A program made the translations under genes and the position numbers. Positions 9,286-17,636 of a stretch of DNA of 64,000 nucleotides are shown piece after piece. This DNA comes from Chitinophaga ginsengisegetis (lineage in GTDB: Bacteria; Bacteroidota; Bacteroidia; Chitinophagales; Chitinophagaceae), in the NCBI RefSeq assembly GCF_900168065.1, contig NZ_FUZZ01000005.1:620001-684000 (forward strand). Direction: 5' to 3'. The stretch's first letter is position 1. Each line of letters opens with the position of its first letter. The notes beneath the pieces are model-generated. The model searched no databases. It saw only the letters and a program-made list of their open reading frames with translations, and was not told the origin of the DNA.

Positions 9286-10583
9286 TTTTCGATGTCAATG
9301 TAGTAATCTCCTAAATTCGGAACACCACCGAGTTTACCACTTTTATAGACATTTAATCTATTGGTAGTGTCCCTGATTACGGAACTATCGAAGTCGGCCA
9401 GCGAATACAGTGTAGTCGAGCAGGATTCATCTTTATCAGTAATCCAAATGGCGTCATCCCTGAGCATATCTCTATTGTCTAATATTTCTCTGTTATGCGT
9501 TGTTGCAATTATTTGAGATTTATCTGCATTCAAAAGAAATGAAAGTAAGAAATGACGATACAATTCAGGATGTAATGATGATTCAAGTTCGTCTATGGGA
9601 AACGCAACAGAGTTTTTAATAAGCAGCGCCAGTATGCCTGCAAACCCATAATATCTTTTAGTACCCTGCGACTCCAGGTCAAAAAGCAACGTATACTTTT
9701 TGTTATCTTCTGTGGTGTGTTCGAATGTTAACTTTCTGGCGGTGATCCTGCCTTTAGTTTTTAGTTCATTTATTTTATCACTGGGAGTATTCAGCTGGTT
9801 TTCAATAAATGTGATAAAACCTTCAGGAATATCTCTTTCTTCTTCCTGAATGAGTATATCTGAGATATTAAAATCAGCTTTTTTAAGAATGTTGACAACG
9901 TTCTCTTTTGAGATGGTAGACTTGTCAATGTGCGATGTCACATAGCCTTCTAAATCAGTTGTTGTAAGAATCAGGGGTTTCAAATATTGTTTAAACCAAT
10001 CTGTGGCCTCCTTTAATTCTTTCAACTCAATGTTTGTTTTTAAAAAGCCACCCAATACAGTATTGTTCCAGAGAGTGTTTGATTCTAATATCTTTTCGGA
10101 AGTTTTATCTATCTTAATCTTACTGCCAAAAGTGATCTCTGTGAATTGGTTTTCCAGGTTTGTTTTTCTTTTGAAAACACCCGCTTTATTAGGATGGAAG
10201 AAATCCAGCTTTTCGGCAACAATTGCTTTTTGTGAAAACTCAACTTCGTAATAGTACCTTATTTCATTTTGAACAAACGTTATCGTAATAACAGCATTTT
10301 GTTTAGGCGTTTGGCTATCAAAAAGAAAAGGATGAAAGTCCAGCTCATTCGTTTTCTTTCCTTCGGGCTCTAAAACCATATTTCTTAAAAAATTCAAAGC
10401 CTTTAATATCGTGGTTTTGCCTGATGCATTTGCTCCATAAATTAAAGCCAGCTTTAATAATTTAACTCCCCCCGTATTAACGATATACTGACTTTCAAGA
10501 TGTGACGATTTGGTCGCCTCAAAAGAAAGTGTTTGCTTATCCTTAATGGAGCCAAAGTTTTCAATGCTAAAATTGACTATCAT
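9282..10583 (-). CDS. rloA: RloA-family AAA/ABC-type ATPase (AbiLi-like)
   Basis: A 433-residue SMC/ABC-like ATPase of the AAA_15/AAA_21 type. The N-terminus MIVNFSIENFGSIKD is the usual first strand. The Walker A motif GANASGKTT is at residues 50-58, the ABC-signature-like LESQGT at 303-308, Walker B AFPIDELESSLHP at 327-339 and the switch histidine in ATTHN near 363. All key ATPase residues are present. Together with the overlapping RloB gene it forms the RloAB/AbiL-type phage-defence pair, in which the ATPase is thought to sense infection and control the TOPRIM partner. It is AT-rich relative to neighbours. No integrase or tRNA marks the insertion. Confidence 0.9.
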   Translation of the reverse strand: MIVNFSIENFGSIKDKQTLSFEATKSSHLESQYIVNTGGVKLLKLALIYGANASGKTTILKALNFLRNMVLEPEGKKTNELDFHPFLFDSQTPKQNAVITITFVQNEIRYYYEVEFSQKAIVAEKLDFFHPNKAGVFKRKTNLENQFTEITFGSKIKIDKTSEKILESNTLWNNTVLGGFLKTNIELKELKEATDWFKQYLKPLILTTTDLEGYVTSHIDKSTISKENVVNILKKADFNISDILIQEEERDIPEGFITFIENQLNTPSDKINELKTKGRITARKLTFEHTTEDNKKYTLLFDLESQGTKRYYGFAGILALLIKNSVAFPIDELESSLHPELYRHFLLSFLLNADKSQIIATTHNREILDNRDMLRDDAIWITDKDESCSTTLYSLADFDSSVIRDTTNRLNVYKSGKLGGVPNLGDYYIDIEK

Positions 10584-10611
10584 TTTATGTTGTTATTATG
10601 TAATTCATTTA

Positions 10612-10619
10612 CAAAAATA
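10612..10619 (-). promoter_or_regulatory. Possible -7 element for rloAB
   Basis: On the minus strand this reads TATTTTTG, an exact TAnnTTTG match, 28 bp upstream of the rloA start. No TTTG-type -33 element is seen at the expected spacing and the stretch is AT-rich, so chance is possible. Confidence 0.3.
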
Positions 10620-10695
10620 GCAACAAAAATTCAATATTAGTATGTTTGTATATCTATTTATGTAGTTTTATTGCACTTTTTTATATAAATCTGAT

Positions 10696-10724
10696 AAAAA
10701 ATGACGGGAAGCCTCACTATTCCC
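10696..10724 (-). terminator. Weak terminator for the serine hydrolase gene
   Basis: On the minus strand a GGGAA / TTCCC stem with a 9-base loop is followed after four bases by six T residues, starting 3 bp after the stop codon of the serine hydrolase. The stem is short. Confidence 0.4.
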
Positions 10725-10726
10725 CC

Positions 10727-11848
10727 TTAATTAAAATAATACTTCGCCATTCCCTCCACTAATGATTCCGGGCTACATCCCGTTAAATTGGTCAGGATTA
10801 TAATCGAAACATCATCCTGCGGATAAATAAACAACGAGGCCCGCCCTCCTCCAATCGGGGCTAGAGCCGGATGCCTGGGCCGGTCTACAACAGGCCATCC
10901 AAGTGCATAACCATTAAGAATGCCACCAAAGCCGTCAAGAGTTCCGTTGTTGAGGCGCACAGGCGTCCACATGGTGTGAATACTTTTTTTGTCTTTCAGC
11001 AGCATACCCTGTTGCAAAGCCATGATCCAGCGGGCCAATTCTCTTGCTGTACTGAACATCCCTGCATCGGTCAGTAGAAACGCCGGGAATTCCTCATAGG
11101 TCTGCATCAAATGATGCTGCTTCACAAATTCCCCTTTATCATTTCTGTGATAATAAGTATAAGTAGGCGCTTTCTTTGGTGTTACATCGAAGGAATTTCC
11201 AAAGGTAGTTTGCCGCATATTCGCTACCTCTAATTGTTTATGTTGAATAAAGCGCACGAATGGCTGACCGCTTAATTTGTCAATGATTTTTCCCAGCAGG
11301 AGGTAATTGGTGGTGTTGTAATTAAAGCGTTCGCCTGGCAGAAAGAACAGGGGCAGGCTTTTTACTTTTACCCAGGCGGAATCCTCACCCTTTTTACTTA
11401 CTAATTCATCAGTTAAAGTATCTGTAACATCCGGAAGACCTGAAACATGCCCCATCAGTTGCCGTATAGTAACTTTTTGCCAGGCCAGGGGCAAACTATC
11501 GAGGTACTGCGAAACAGGGGCTTCAATATTCACTTTCCCTTCCTCCACCAACTGCATAATTGCAACCCCGGTAAAAGCTTTGGTGATAGAGTTGATGGAG
11601 AATACAGTACTATCCGTTACCGGAACAGAGAACTCCACATTGGCCAAACCGTAGTTGCCCGTCTTTACGATCTGTCCATGTTGAATAACAGCCATCTGTA
11701 ATCCCGGAATGGAACGTGTTCTCATCTCGGTCTTTATGAAAGCATCTACCTTGTCAGCTGTTGATTGGGCATAAATACCCGGCCCCATACCGGATAAGAT
11801 AAAAAGAATCACTACGGTAATAGCTCTTACTGTCGTTTTAGTATCCAT
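10727..11848 (-). CDS. Serine hydrolase, class C beta-lactamase / DD-peptidase fold
   Basis: A 373-residue exported protein with signal peptide ending GPGIYAQS. The SxxK motif is in SINSITKAF (Ser-Ile-Thr-Lys near residue 89-92). The second motif is YNTTNYLLLGKII, where the usual YxN is YNT. The third box is GGGRASLFIYP rather than HxG. This family includes esterases, D-aminopeptidases and penicillin-binding-like enzymes; nothing here argues for antibiotic resistance specifically. It is a single-gene unit on the minus strand, divergent from the ECF sigma gene across a 158-bp spacer. Substrate unknown. Confidence 0.85.
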   Translation of the reverse strand: MDTKTTVRAITVVILFILSGMGPGIYAQSTADKVDAFIKTEMRTRSIPGLQMAVIQHGQIVKTGNYGLANVEFSVPVTDSTVFSINSITKAFTGVAIMQLVEEGKVNIEAPVSQYLDSLPLAWQKVTIRQLMGHVSGLPDVTDTLTDELVSKKGEDSAWVKVKSLPLFFLPGERFNYNTTNYLLLGKIIDKLSGQPFVRFIQHKQLEVANMRQTTFGNSFDVTPKKAPTYTYYHRNDKGEFVKQHHLMQTYEEFPAFLLTDAGMFSTARELARWIMALQQGMLLKDKKSIHTMWTPVRLNNGTLDGFGGILNGYALGWPVVDRPRHPALAPIGGGRASLFIYPQDDVSIIILTNLTGCSPESLVEGMAKYYFN

Positions 11849-11912
11849 AAAATTGAAACTTGCAGATTAAGATAATTCGTTTCCTTCCAATCAACAAATC
11901 CCTCTTCCCCCC

Positions 11913-11943
11913 TTGTTTCTCATCCCCTTATACCTTAGCTTTG
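11913..11943 (+). promoter_or_regulatory. Bacteroidota-type promoter for the ECF sigma gene
   Basis: TTG at 11913-11915 lies 20 bp before TAGCTTTG at 11936-11943, an exact TAnnTTTG -7 box with a near-consensus -33 element. It predicts a start near 11950 and a leader of about 57 bases before the sigma factor ATG. Confidence 0.5.
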
Positions 11944-12006
11944 GGTTCATAACAATCTCCGGAAATATCAACCGATCATTAATTATTGCAGGCATTTTTA
12001 TAAGAG

Positions 12007-12561
12007 ATGATGAGCGATTACTCCTACTATGCTGATGATGAGCTGGTTCAGCTGATGGGTAAAGATGATCACAACGCCTTTACAGAAATTTACAACCGTT
12101 ACTGGAAACGTTTGTACGTATTGGCCTACGACCGCCTGCGTTCCCGTGAACTGGCGGAAGATGTGGTCCAGGACGTACTTACCGGCCTTTGGCAACGCAG
12201 ATCGCAAACCATCATCCGGTCGCTGCCGGCCTACCTGGCTACTGCCAACAGGTACGCCGTATTTACACAATTGTCAAAAATGATCCCCCTAGCAGCCGTG
12301 GAAACCCTCCCGGAAGCCGTACAGGCTGTTACAGACGACACCGCCCAGCTGCATTTCCTCCAGCAATCCATGCAGGAACAATTAAAGCAACTGCCCGAAA
12401 AATGCCGCATTGTATTCGACTATAGCCGCAATATGGGCATGAGCAACCGGGAAATCGCCACCGAGCTGAAGATCTCCGAAAAAGCCGTGGAAAAGCATAT
12501 CACCAAAGCCCTGCATCGACTCCGGCTCCAGTTCCGGAACTACTTTCACGCCCTTTTTTAA
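12007..12561 (+). CDS. ECF RNA polymerase sigma factor (FecI/RpoE type)
   Basis: A 184-residue sigma-70 family factor. Region 2 is at residues 24-60 (FTEIYNRYWKRLYVLAYDRL...AEDVVQDVLTGLW) and region 4 at about 125-175 (LPEKCRIVFDYSRNMGMSNREIA...KAVEKHITKALHRLR). It is followed 88 bp downstream by a FecR anti-sigma gene and then SusC/SusD, the standard order of a TonB-dependent trans-envelope signalling locus in Bacteroidota. The factor would direct transcription of the downstream SusCD genes when FecR is relieved. Two methionines open the frame (MM); either may be used. Confidence 0.93.
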   Translation: MMSDYSYYADDELVQLMGKDDHNAFTEIYNRYWKRLYVLAYDRLRSRELAEDVVQDVLTGLWQRRSQTIIRSLPAYLATANRYAVFTQLSKMIPLAAVETLPEAVQAVTDDTAQLHFLQQSMQEQLKQLPEKCRIVFDYSRNMGMSNREIATELKISEKAVEKHITKALHRLRLQFRNYFHALF

Positions 12562-12649
12562 AATACCCATAAATTTTTTTTACCGGAGGTAGGGTTGCAC
12601 CCTTCTTTCCGGACATTACTATATAGGACCCTGTAAATTATTATCACGG

Positions 12650-13795
12650 ATGGAAATGAATGAACTGGCCATACTATCAAAAAAGTACCTTGCCGGAGCG
12701 GCCAGTGACGAGGAGAAGGACCGTTTGCTGCAATGGTACAATGCGTATGATGAGCAAAGCCTGACGGCCCGCTTAACCGTAGCTGAAACAGAAACCGAAG
12801 CAGCAATGGAGCAACGGATGCGCCACCGGCTGATAGCGGCTACAGCGCCGGCGTCGCGGGTAGTGCCTATGCAACGCCGCAAGGGATGGAGAGTGGCAGC
12901 AGCCGTATTATTGCTGGTAACGGCAGGCGCCAGCTTCTATGTATGGCAGCCGGGTAAAAAACAGGTGCTCGCAGAAAAAGCGGCGACTATCATGCCCGGA
13001 AGCGATAAAGCCACGCTCACGCTGGCAGATGGAACGGTGGTAAACCTCGATAGTGCGGGTACAGGGGTACTCACGGTGCAGGGGAATAGTAAAGTAGAGA
13101 AAACCACGCACGGACAAATCGTATATAAAAACGAGGAGGCAACAGCATCTGCAGTAGCTTATAACGTATTACGCACGCCCCGCGGCGGGCAGTATAAAAT
13201 CACCCTGCCGGATGGCACAGATGTATGGCTGAACGCCAGCTCATCTATCAGCTATCCCACGGCGTTTACGGGAAAGGAGAGGACGGTGAGTATCACGGGC
13301 GAAGCATATTTTGAAGTGGCCGGCGATGTGGAAAGCCCTTTTACCGTAAAGGTAAACAACATGGAAGTATTGGTGCTGGGCACACATTTCAATATCAATG
13401 CCTATGCAGATGAAAGCACCATCAATACCACCCTGCTGGAAGGAGCGGTGCTGGTAAAAACAAGCAGCGCGATGCGCCATCTCAACCCCGGTCAGCAGGC
13501 AAAGGCTACACCGGCAGGCGACGGGATTATAAAAGTGGGCAGGGTAGATGTAAACAGTGCCATTGCCTGGAAGAACGGGTATTTTTCTTTTGAAGAGGCG
13601 GATATCCCTACCGTAATGCGGCAATTATCCAGGTGGTATAATATAGAAGTAAAATACAGCGATAAAATACCCGGAGAAACATTTACCGGGGAAATAGGAA
13701 GAAGTCTTACACAGGAACAATTGTTAAAAGTATTGTCACAGGCAAAAATAAACTTTAAAGTAGAGGAGGGGAGACGGATCATTATTTATCCATAA
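12650..13795 (+). CDS. FecR-family anti-sigma factor
   Basis: A 381-residue single-pass inner-membrane protein. The cytoplasmic N-terminus (about residues 1-80) would bind the ECF sigma factor. One TM helix follows (WRVAAAVLLLVTAGASFYVW, about 84-103). The periplasmic FecR domain carries the conserved core GGQYKITLPDGTDVWLNA, and the C-terminal secretin-like domain (FEEADIPTVMRQLSRWYNIEVKY...TFTGEI) would contact the STN domain of the SusC receptor. This is the classical partner arrangement: the STN domain is present in the SusC encoded 286 bp downstream. It lies immediately downstream of its sigma factor gene. Confidence 0.94.
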   Translation: MEMNELAILSKKYLAGAASDEEKDRLLQWYNAYDEQSLTARLTVAETETEAAMEQRMRHRLIAATAPASRVVPMQRRKGWRVAAAVLLLVTAGASFYVWQPGKKQVLAEKAATIMPGSDKATLTLADGTVVNLDSAGTGVLTVQGNSKVEKTTHGQIVYKNEEATASAVAYNVLRTPRGGQYKITLPDGTDVWLNASSSISYPTAFTGKERTVSITGEAYFEVAGDVESPFTVKVNNMEVLVLGTHFNINAYADESTINTTLLEGAVLVKTSSAMRHLNPGQQAKATPAGDGIIKVGRVDVNSAIAWKNGYFSFEEADIPTVMRQLSRWYNIEVKYSDKIPGETFTGEIGRSLTQEQLLKVLSQAKINFKVEEGRRIIIYP

Positions 13796-13954
13796 GCTAA
13801 ATCAATAACCAACCATAGCTGATACCACCAACGTCAGCGAAACAACCAATGTTGCAAGGCTTACCAACGCCTGCACAGATAGCTATCCAGTAATATCATG
13901 TTATGAATTGATGAGGTCCACCGGACGCGGAGATCTTATGTTTCATCCATAAAA

Positions 13955-13996
13955 AAAACCTGGTGTCAAGATTGGCGTCCGCACCAGGTTTTGATT
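13955..13996 (+). terminator. Hairpin between fecR and susC
   Basis: An 11-bp perfect inverted repeat (AAAACCTGGTG / CACCAGGTTTT) with a 16-base loop, flanked by A-rich and T-ending sequence. It sits in the 286-bp gap before susC and could end the sigma/fecR transcript or attenuate read-through, separating it from the more strongly expressed susC operon. Confidence 0.65.
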
Positions 13997-14081
13997 AATG
14001 GTTAACCCTGTTCAGGAAAGCTTTTCACTGCCTGCAAAGGCGGATGAGAAACATTTTGTCAACCAAAAACCAATCTAAGGT

Positions 14082-17000
14082 ATGAAAATTAATGTTGTTC
14101 GCAACCCGCATGGGTTTTCCATGTCATTGGTTCGTTCACTTGTTATTGGAAGGTACCCACAACCAGGGACCAATTATGTCACCAAAATCTGGCGAGTAAT
14201 GAGAATGACCGCAGTTTTATTAACGGTACTGGCTTTACACGTTTGTGCCAGTGGAGTTTCACAAACGGTTACAGTGTCCTGCAAGGATATGCCGCTGCAG
14301 CAACTGTTCAGTGTAATCAAACAACAAACCGGGTACGTGTTTTTTTACCGGAGTAAAGATCTGTCAGATGTGAGTCCTGTGTCGGCAGAGATCCGGGAAG
14401 TTCCGCTAAAGGCGGCACTGGGAAAATTGCTAAAGGATAAACCGCTAACCTTCGACATAGAAGGCAACACCATCGTTATTTCCAGGAAAGCAACCACCCA
14501 AAGCAACGAGGAAGCACTCCCCCCGGAAGATGTGCGCGGTAAAATAGTGGACAGTAAAGGTAATCCTGTACCGGGCGTATCGGTCCGTGTAAAAGGCAGT
14601 AATACGGCTGCTATCACCGATCAAACAGGGTTCTTTATTCTTCGTAACACCGACGCGCGCGCAGTGCTGCTCATTTCATGCGTAGGCTTTGAATCCAAAA
14701 CCGTTAGCTTGGGCGGCAAATTCACCATCGAAGTGGAACTGAAAGCTAAAGTAGATGACCTGAACCAATACGTGGTAGTAGGCTACGGCAGCACTAAAAG
14801 AAAAGACCTCACCGGCTCGGTGGCCTCGGTAAACGTAGACGAAGTAAAGAACATCTCTTTCGTGAGCATCGACCAGGCGCTCGCCGGTAAGGCTGCAGGC
14901 GTACAGGTTACCCAATCCGACGGCTCCCCCGGCGGCGTGGCAAAAATCCGCATCCGTGGTGGTACCTCCCTGCTCGGCGGCAACGATCCCCTCTACATCA
15001 TCGATGGCGTACAGGTAACCATTCAAAACAGGTACATCCAGAACCAGGCGGAAGTGGTAAACCCCATCGAAAGAGCCGGCAGCGATGATCCCAATAACAC
15101 GGTAAGCGGTTCATTCTCCCGCGGCCTCAACAGCCTCGCCGGGTTAAATATCAACGATATCGAAAGCATCGATATCCTGAAAGATGCTTCTGCTACCGCT
15201 ATCTACGGTTCCAAAGCAGCCAACGGCGTTATTATTATCAACACCAAAAAAGGTAAACTGAACCAGAAACCAGTGCTGGAAGCCAATTACTACGCAGGCG
15301 TCAGCACGCCCATCAAAGAAAAACTGCTCAACGCTACGGATTATATCTCGCTGCTCACAGAAGCCGCCGTAAACCTGAATACCGCCCGCGCAGCAGCAGG
15401 CGAAGCTTCCAGCACAAAGGCGGATAATATCATTAAGAACCCTGCCGGTCTTGGTACAGCTAACACCGACTGGCTCGGCCTCGTACTCCGTAACGCTACC
15501 TCACAGAACGCCGATATCTCCGTGCGTGGCGGTGGCTCCGGCTCCCGGTACTATACCTCACTGGGATATAACAAACAGCAGGGCGTAGTGCTCGGAACTG
15601 ATTTCTCCCGTATCTCCGGTAAAATCAGTCTCGATAATGAAATCACCAGCCGCTTCAGGATCATCACTAATCTCGACTACGGCTTCACGAAAAATAATAT
15701 CACCAACGGTATTTATCCGGCGGCATTCTTTGCACCGCCTACCTTGCCTGAGCGCAACCCCGACGGCTCTTATTACCGCTTCCTGGGTTCGCAGATAGGT
15801 GGGTACGACTACCAGGGCAATCAAAATCCGATGATCCTCCTGGATGGGATCAACGAAGGAAAAACATCTTCCCTCCTGGGATCTCTCTCCGGCGACTACG
15901 ACGTACTGAAAGACCTGAAGTTCAGATCTACCGTATCTGTCAATTATAACAACTACCACCAGCTGAACTATGTACCCAGTTCGGCAGTGATCGCGTCCCC
16001 CAGCGGAGTAGACGACTCCAATGGCGGCACCGGCTCACAGTCGCAAACAGAAGATGTAAACCTCTTCTTTGAAAATACCCTTACCTGGGATAAACAGTTC
16101 AATAAAAATAACCGGTTAAATCTCCTCGGCGGTACCTCCTGGCAGAAATACCGCTACAACTCCTTTTCCGCCAGCGGACAGGGTTTTCCGGACGATAAAT
16201 ACCTGAACAACCTTTCCTCGGCAGCAGTTACTTTACCCGGAACCGGTATCTCCGGCCAGAACTCCCTGCTGAGTTTCTACATGCGCGCCAACTACGCACT
16301 GAAAGAAAAATACCTGTTCACCTTCACCGGCCGTTCAGACGCATCTTCCAAATTCCCGAAAGATAACCGTGTGGGTTACTTCCCCTCCGGCGGTATAGCA
16401 TGGCGCATTTCTGAAGAACCCTTCATGAAAAAAGCAACGTGGGTAAATGAACTGAAACTCAGAGCCAGTGGTGGTTATACCGGTACACAGAATTTTGGCG
16501 ATAACCTCTATTATACCTTGTATACACCCGGTTCCTACGGCGGCGTCAACGCACTCGTTCCAACACAGCTGGGTAATGAAAAAATTAAATGGGAATCTAC
16601 CCTGCAGAAAGATCTGGGCCTCGACTTTGAACTGTTTGGCTCCCGCCTGCGCGGTGTGCTCGGCTACTACGAAAAAAATACCACCGGCCTGTTAATGGCT
16701 ACACAACTGGCGCCCAGCTCATCTTACAGCAGCGTGATCTCCAATTTCGCCACCATCAATAACAAAGGACTGGAGCTGGACCTCCGCATGGATTTCATCA
16801 AAGGCAAACAATTCCAGTGGGCAGGCGCCATCAATATTTCCAGGAACCGGAGCAAAGTAACCGACATCAACGACGACTTTACCAATGCCGGGGAAATCAG
16901 CTCCTATATCCAGGGCAACAGCATCGTAAGAAAAGGGGAACCCCTGGGCCTCTTCTACGGCTATAAAATGAAAGGCATTATACAGGATGCAAAGCAACTG

Positions 17001-17618
17001 GAAGACTATAAAAAAGAATTCACCCTGGCCCGGTACTTTGCCCCATACCTCGGCATCGGCGATCCGATGTATGAAATCGGCGACAACGGATTCTTTAAAA
17101 GCGATGTAATAGGAAAGTCGCAGCCCGACTTCTTCGGCGGCTTTACCAACACTTTTACCTTTAAGAATTTCAGTCTGATCACCTTACTGACCTTCTCCTA
17201 TGGCGGAGACCTGCTTTATCTCACAGATATCCAGAATAAATATTTCGATAGCTATGCCAACAGGGGGGTGAGCATAAAAGACCGATGGACACCGGAAAAC
17301 CACAGTAATACCCGGCCGCGCCTCATGCTCGGTGAAAATGCCACCGGCCCTTCCAGCAACGATATCTACGATGGTTCCTATCTCAAATTAAAATCCATTA
17401 CACTTACCTACCAGCTGCCTGCAAGAATAGCTTCCTCAATGCACATCAGGGATGCTTCCATGTACGCATCTGCTACCAACCTGTTTACCATAACAAAGTA
17501 CCCGGGGCCCGATCCGGAAGTAAGCAACAATCCCTACAGCCTTATCAACGGCAGCACGGATGTAAGCACCTTCCCCACAACAAAGCAGTTTAACATCGGT
17601 CTTCGTTTTGGATTTTAA
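14082..17618 (+). CDS. SusC/RagA-family TonB-dependent outer-membrane receptor with STN signalling domain
   Basis: A 1178-residue outer-membrane transporter. After a long N-terminal segment with a hydrophobic signal (TAVLLTVLALHVCASGVSQ) come an STN secretin/TonB short domain (about residues 65-130, CKDMPLQQLFSVIKQQTGYVFFY), a carboxypeptidase-regulatory-like domain (about 150-228, VRGKIVDSKGNPVPGVSVRV), the plug (GSTKRKDLTGSVASV...LAGKAAGVQV) and the beta-barrel ending in aromatic FNIGLRFGF. The STN domain pairs it with the upstream FecR/ECF sigma. It is followed 18 bp later by SusD and three thioredoxin-fold genes in one operon. The imported ligand is not evident: no glycosidase or protease is encoded in the operon. 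Confidence 0.95.
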   Translation: MKINVVRNPHGFSMSLVRSLVIGRYPQPGTNYVTKIWRVMRMTAVLLTVLALHVCASGVSQTVTVSCKDMPLQQLFSVIKQQTGYVFFYRSKDLSDVSPVSAEIREVPLKAALGKLLKDKPLTFDIEGNTIVISRKATTQSNEEALPPEDVRGKIVDSKGNPVPGVSVRVKGSNTAAITDQTGFFILRNTDARAVLLISCVGFESKTVSLGGKFTIEVELKAKVDDLNQYVVVGYGSTKRKDLTGSVASVNVDEVKNISFVSIDQALAGKAAGVQVTQSDGSPGGVAKIRIRGGTSLLGGNDPLYIIDGVQVTIQNRYIQNQAEVVNPIERAGSDDPNNTVSGSFSRGLNSLAGLNINDIESIDILKDASATAIYGSKAANGVIIINTKKGKLNQKPVLEANYYAGVSTPIKEKLLNATDYISLLTEAAVNLNTARAAAGEASSTKADNIIKNPAGLGTANTDWLGLVLRNATSQNADISVRGGGSGSRYYTSLGYNKQQGVVLGTDFSRISGKISLDNEITSRFRIITNLDYGFTKNNITNGIYPAAFFAPPTLPERNPDGSYYRFLGSQIGGYDYQGNQNPMILLDGINEGKTSSLLGSLSGDYDVLKDLKFRSTVSVNYNNYHQLNYVPSSAVIASPSGVDDSNGGTGSQSQTEDVNLFFENTLTWDKQFNKNNRLNLLGGTSWQKYRYNSFSASGQGFPDDKYLNNLSSAAVTLPGTGISGQNSLLSFYMRANYALKEKYLFTFTGRSDASSKFPKDNRVGYFPSGGIAWRISEEPFMKKATWVNELKLRASGGYTGTQNFGDNLYYTLYTPGSYGGVNALVPTQLGNEKIKWESTLQKDLGLDFELFGSRLRGVLGYYEKNTTGLLMATQLAPSSSYSSVISNFATINNKGLELDLRMDFIKGKQFQWAGAINISRNRSKVTDINDDFTNAGEISSYIQGNSIVRKGEPLGLFYGYKMKGIIQDAKQLEDYKKEFTLARYFAPYLGIGDPMYEIGDNGFFKSDVIGKSQPDFFGGFTNTFTFKNFSLITLLTFSYGGDLLYLTDIQNKYFDSYANRGVSIKDRWTPENHSNTRPRLMLGENATGPSSNDIYDGSYLKLKSITLTYQLPARIASSMHIRDASMYASATNLFTITKYPGPDPEVSNNPYSLINGSTDVSTFPTTKQFNIGLRFGF

Positions 17619-17636
17619 AACAACAAAAAAGATTTT

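Noticed and set aside
8650-10583. Full mobile island with attachment sites around RloAB
   Set aside because: No integrase, tRNA or matching direct repeats were found at 8561-8649 and 10584-10726. Only base composition supports transfer.
10727-11848. Antibiotic-resistance beta-lactamase
   Set aside because: Only the fold and SxxK are shared. The YxN and KTG/HxG boxes are not those of true class C beta-lactamases.
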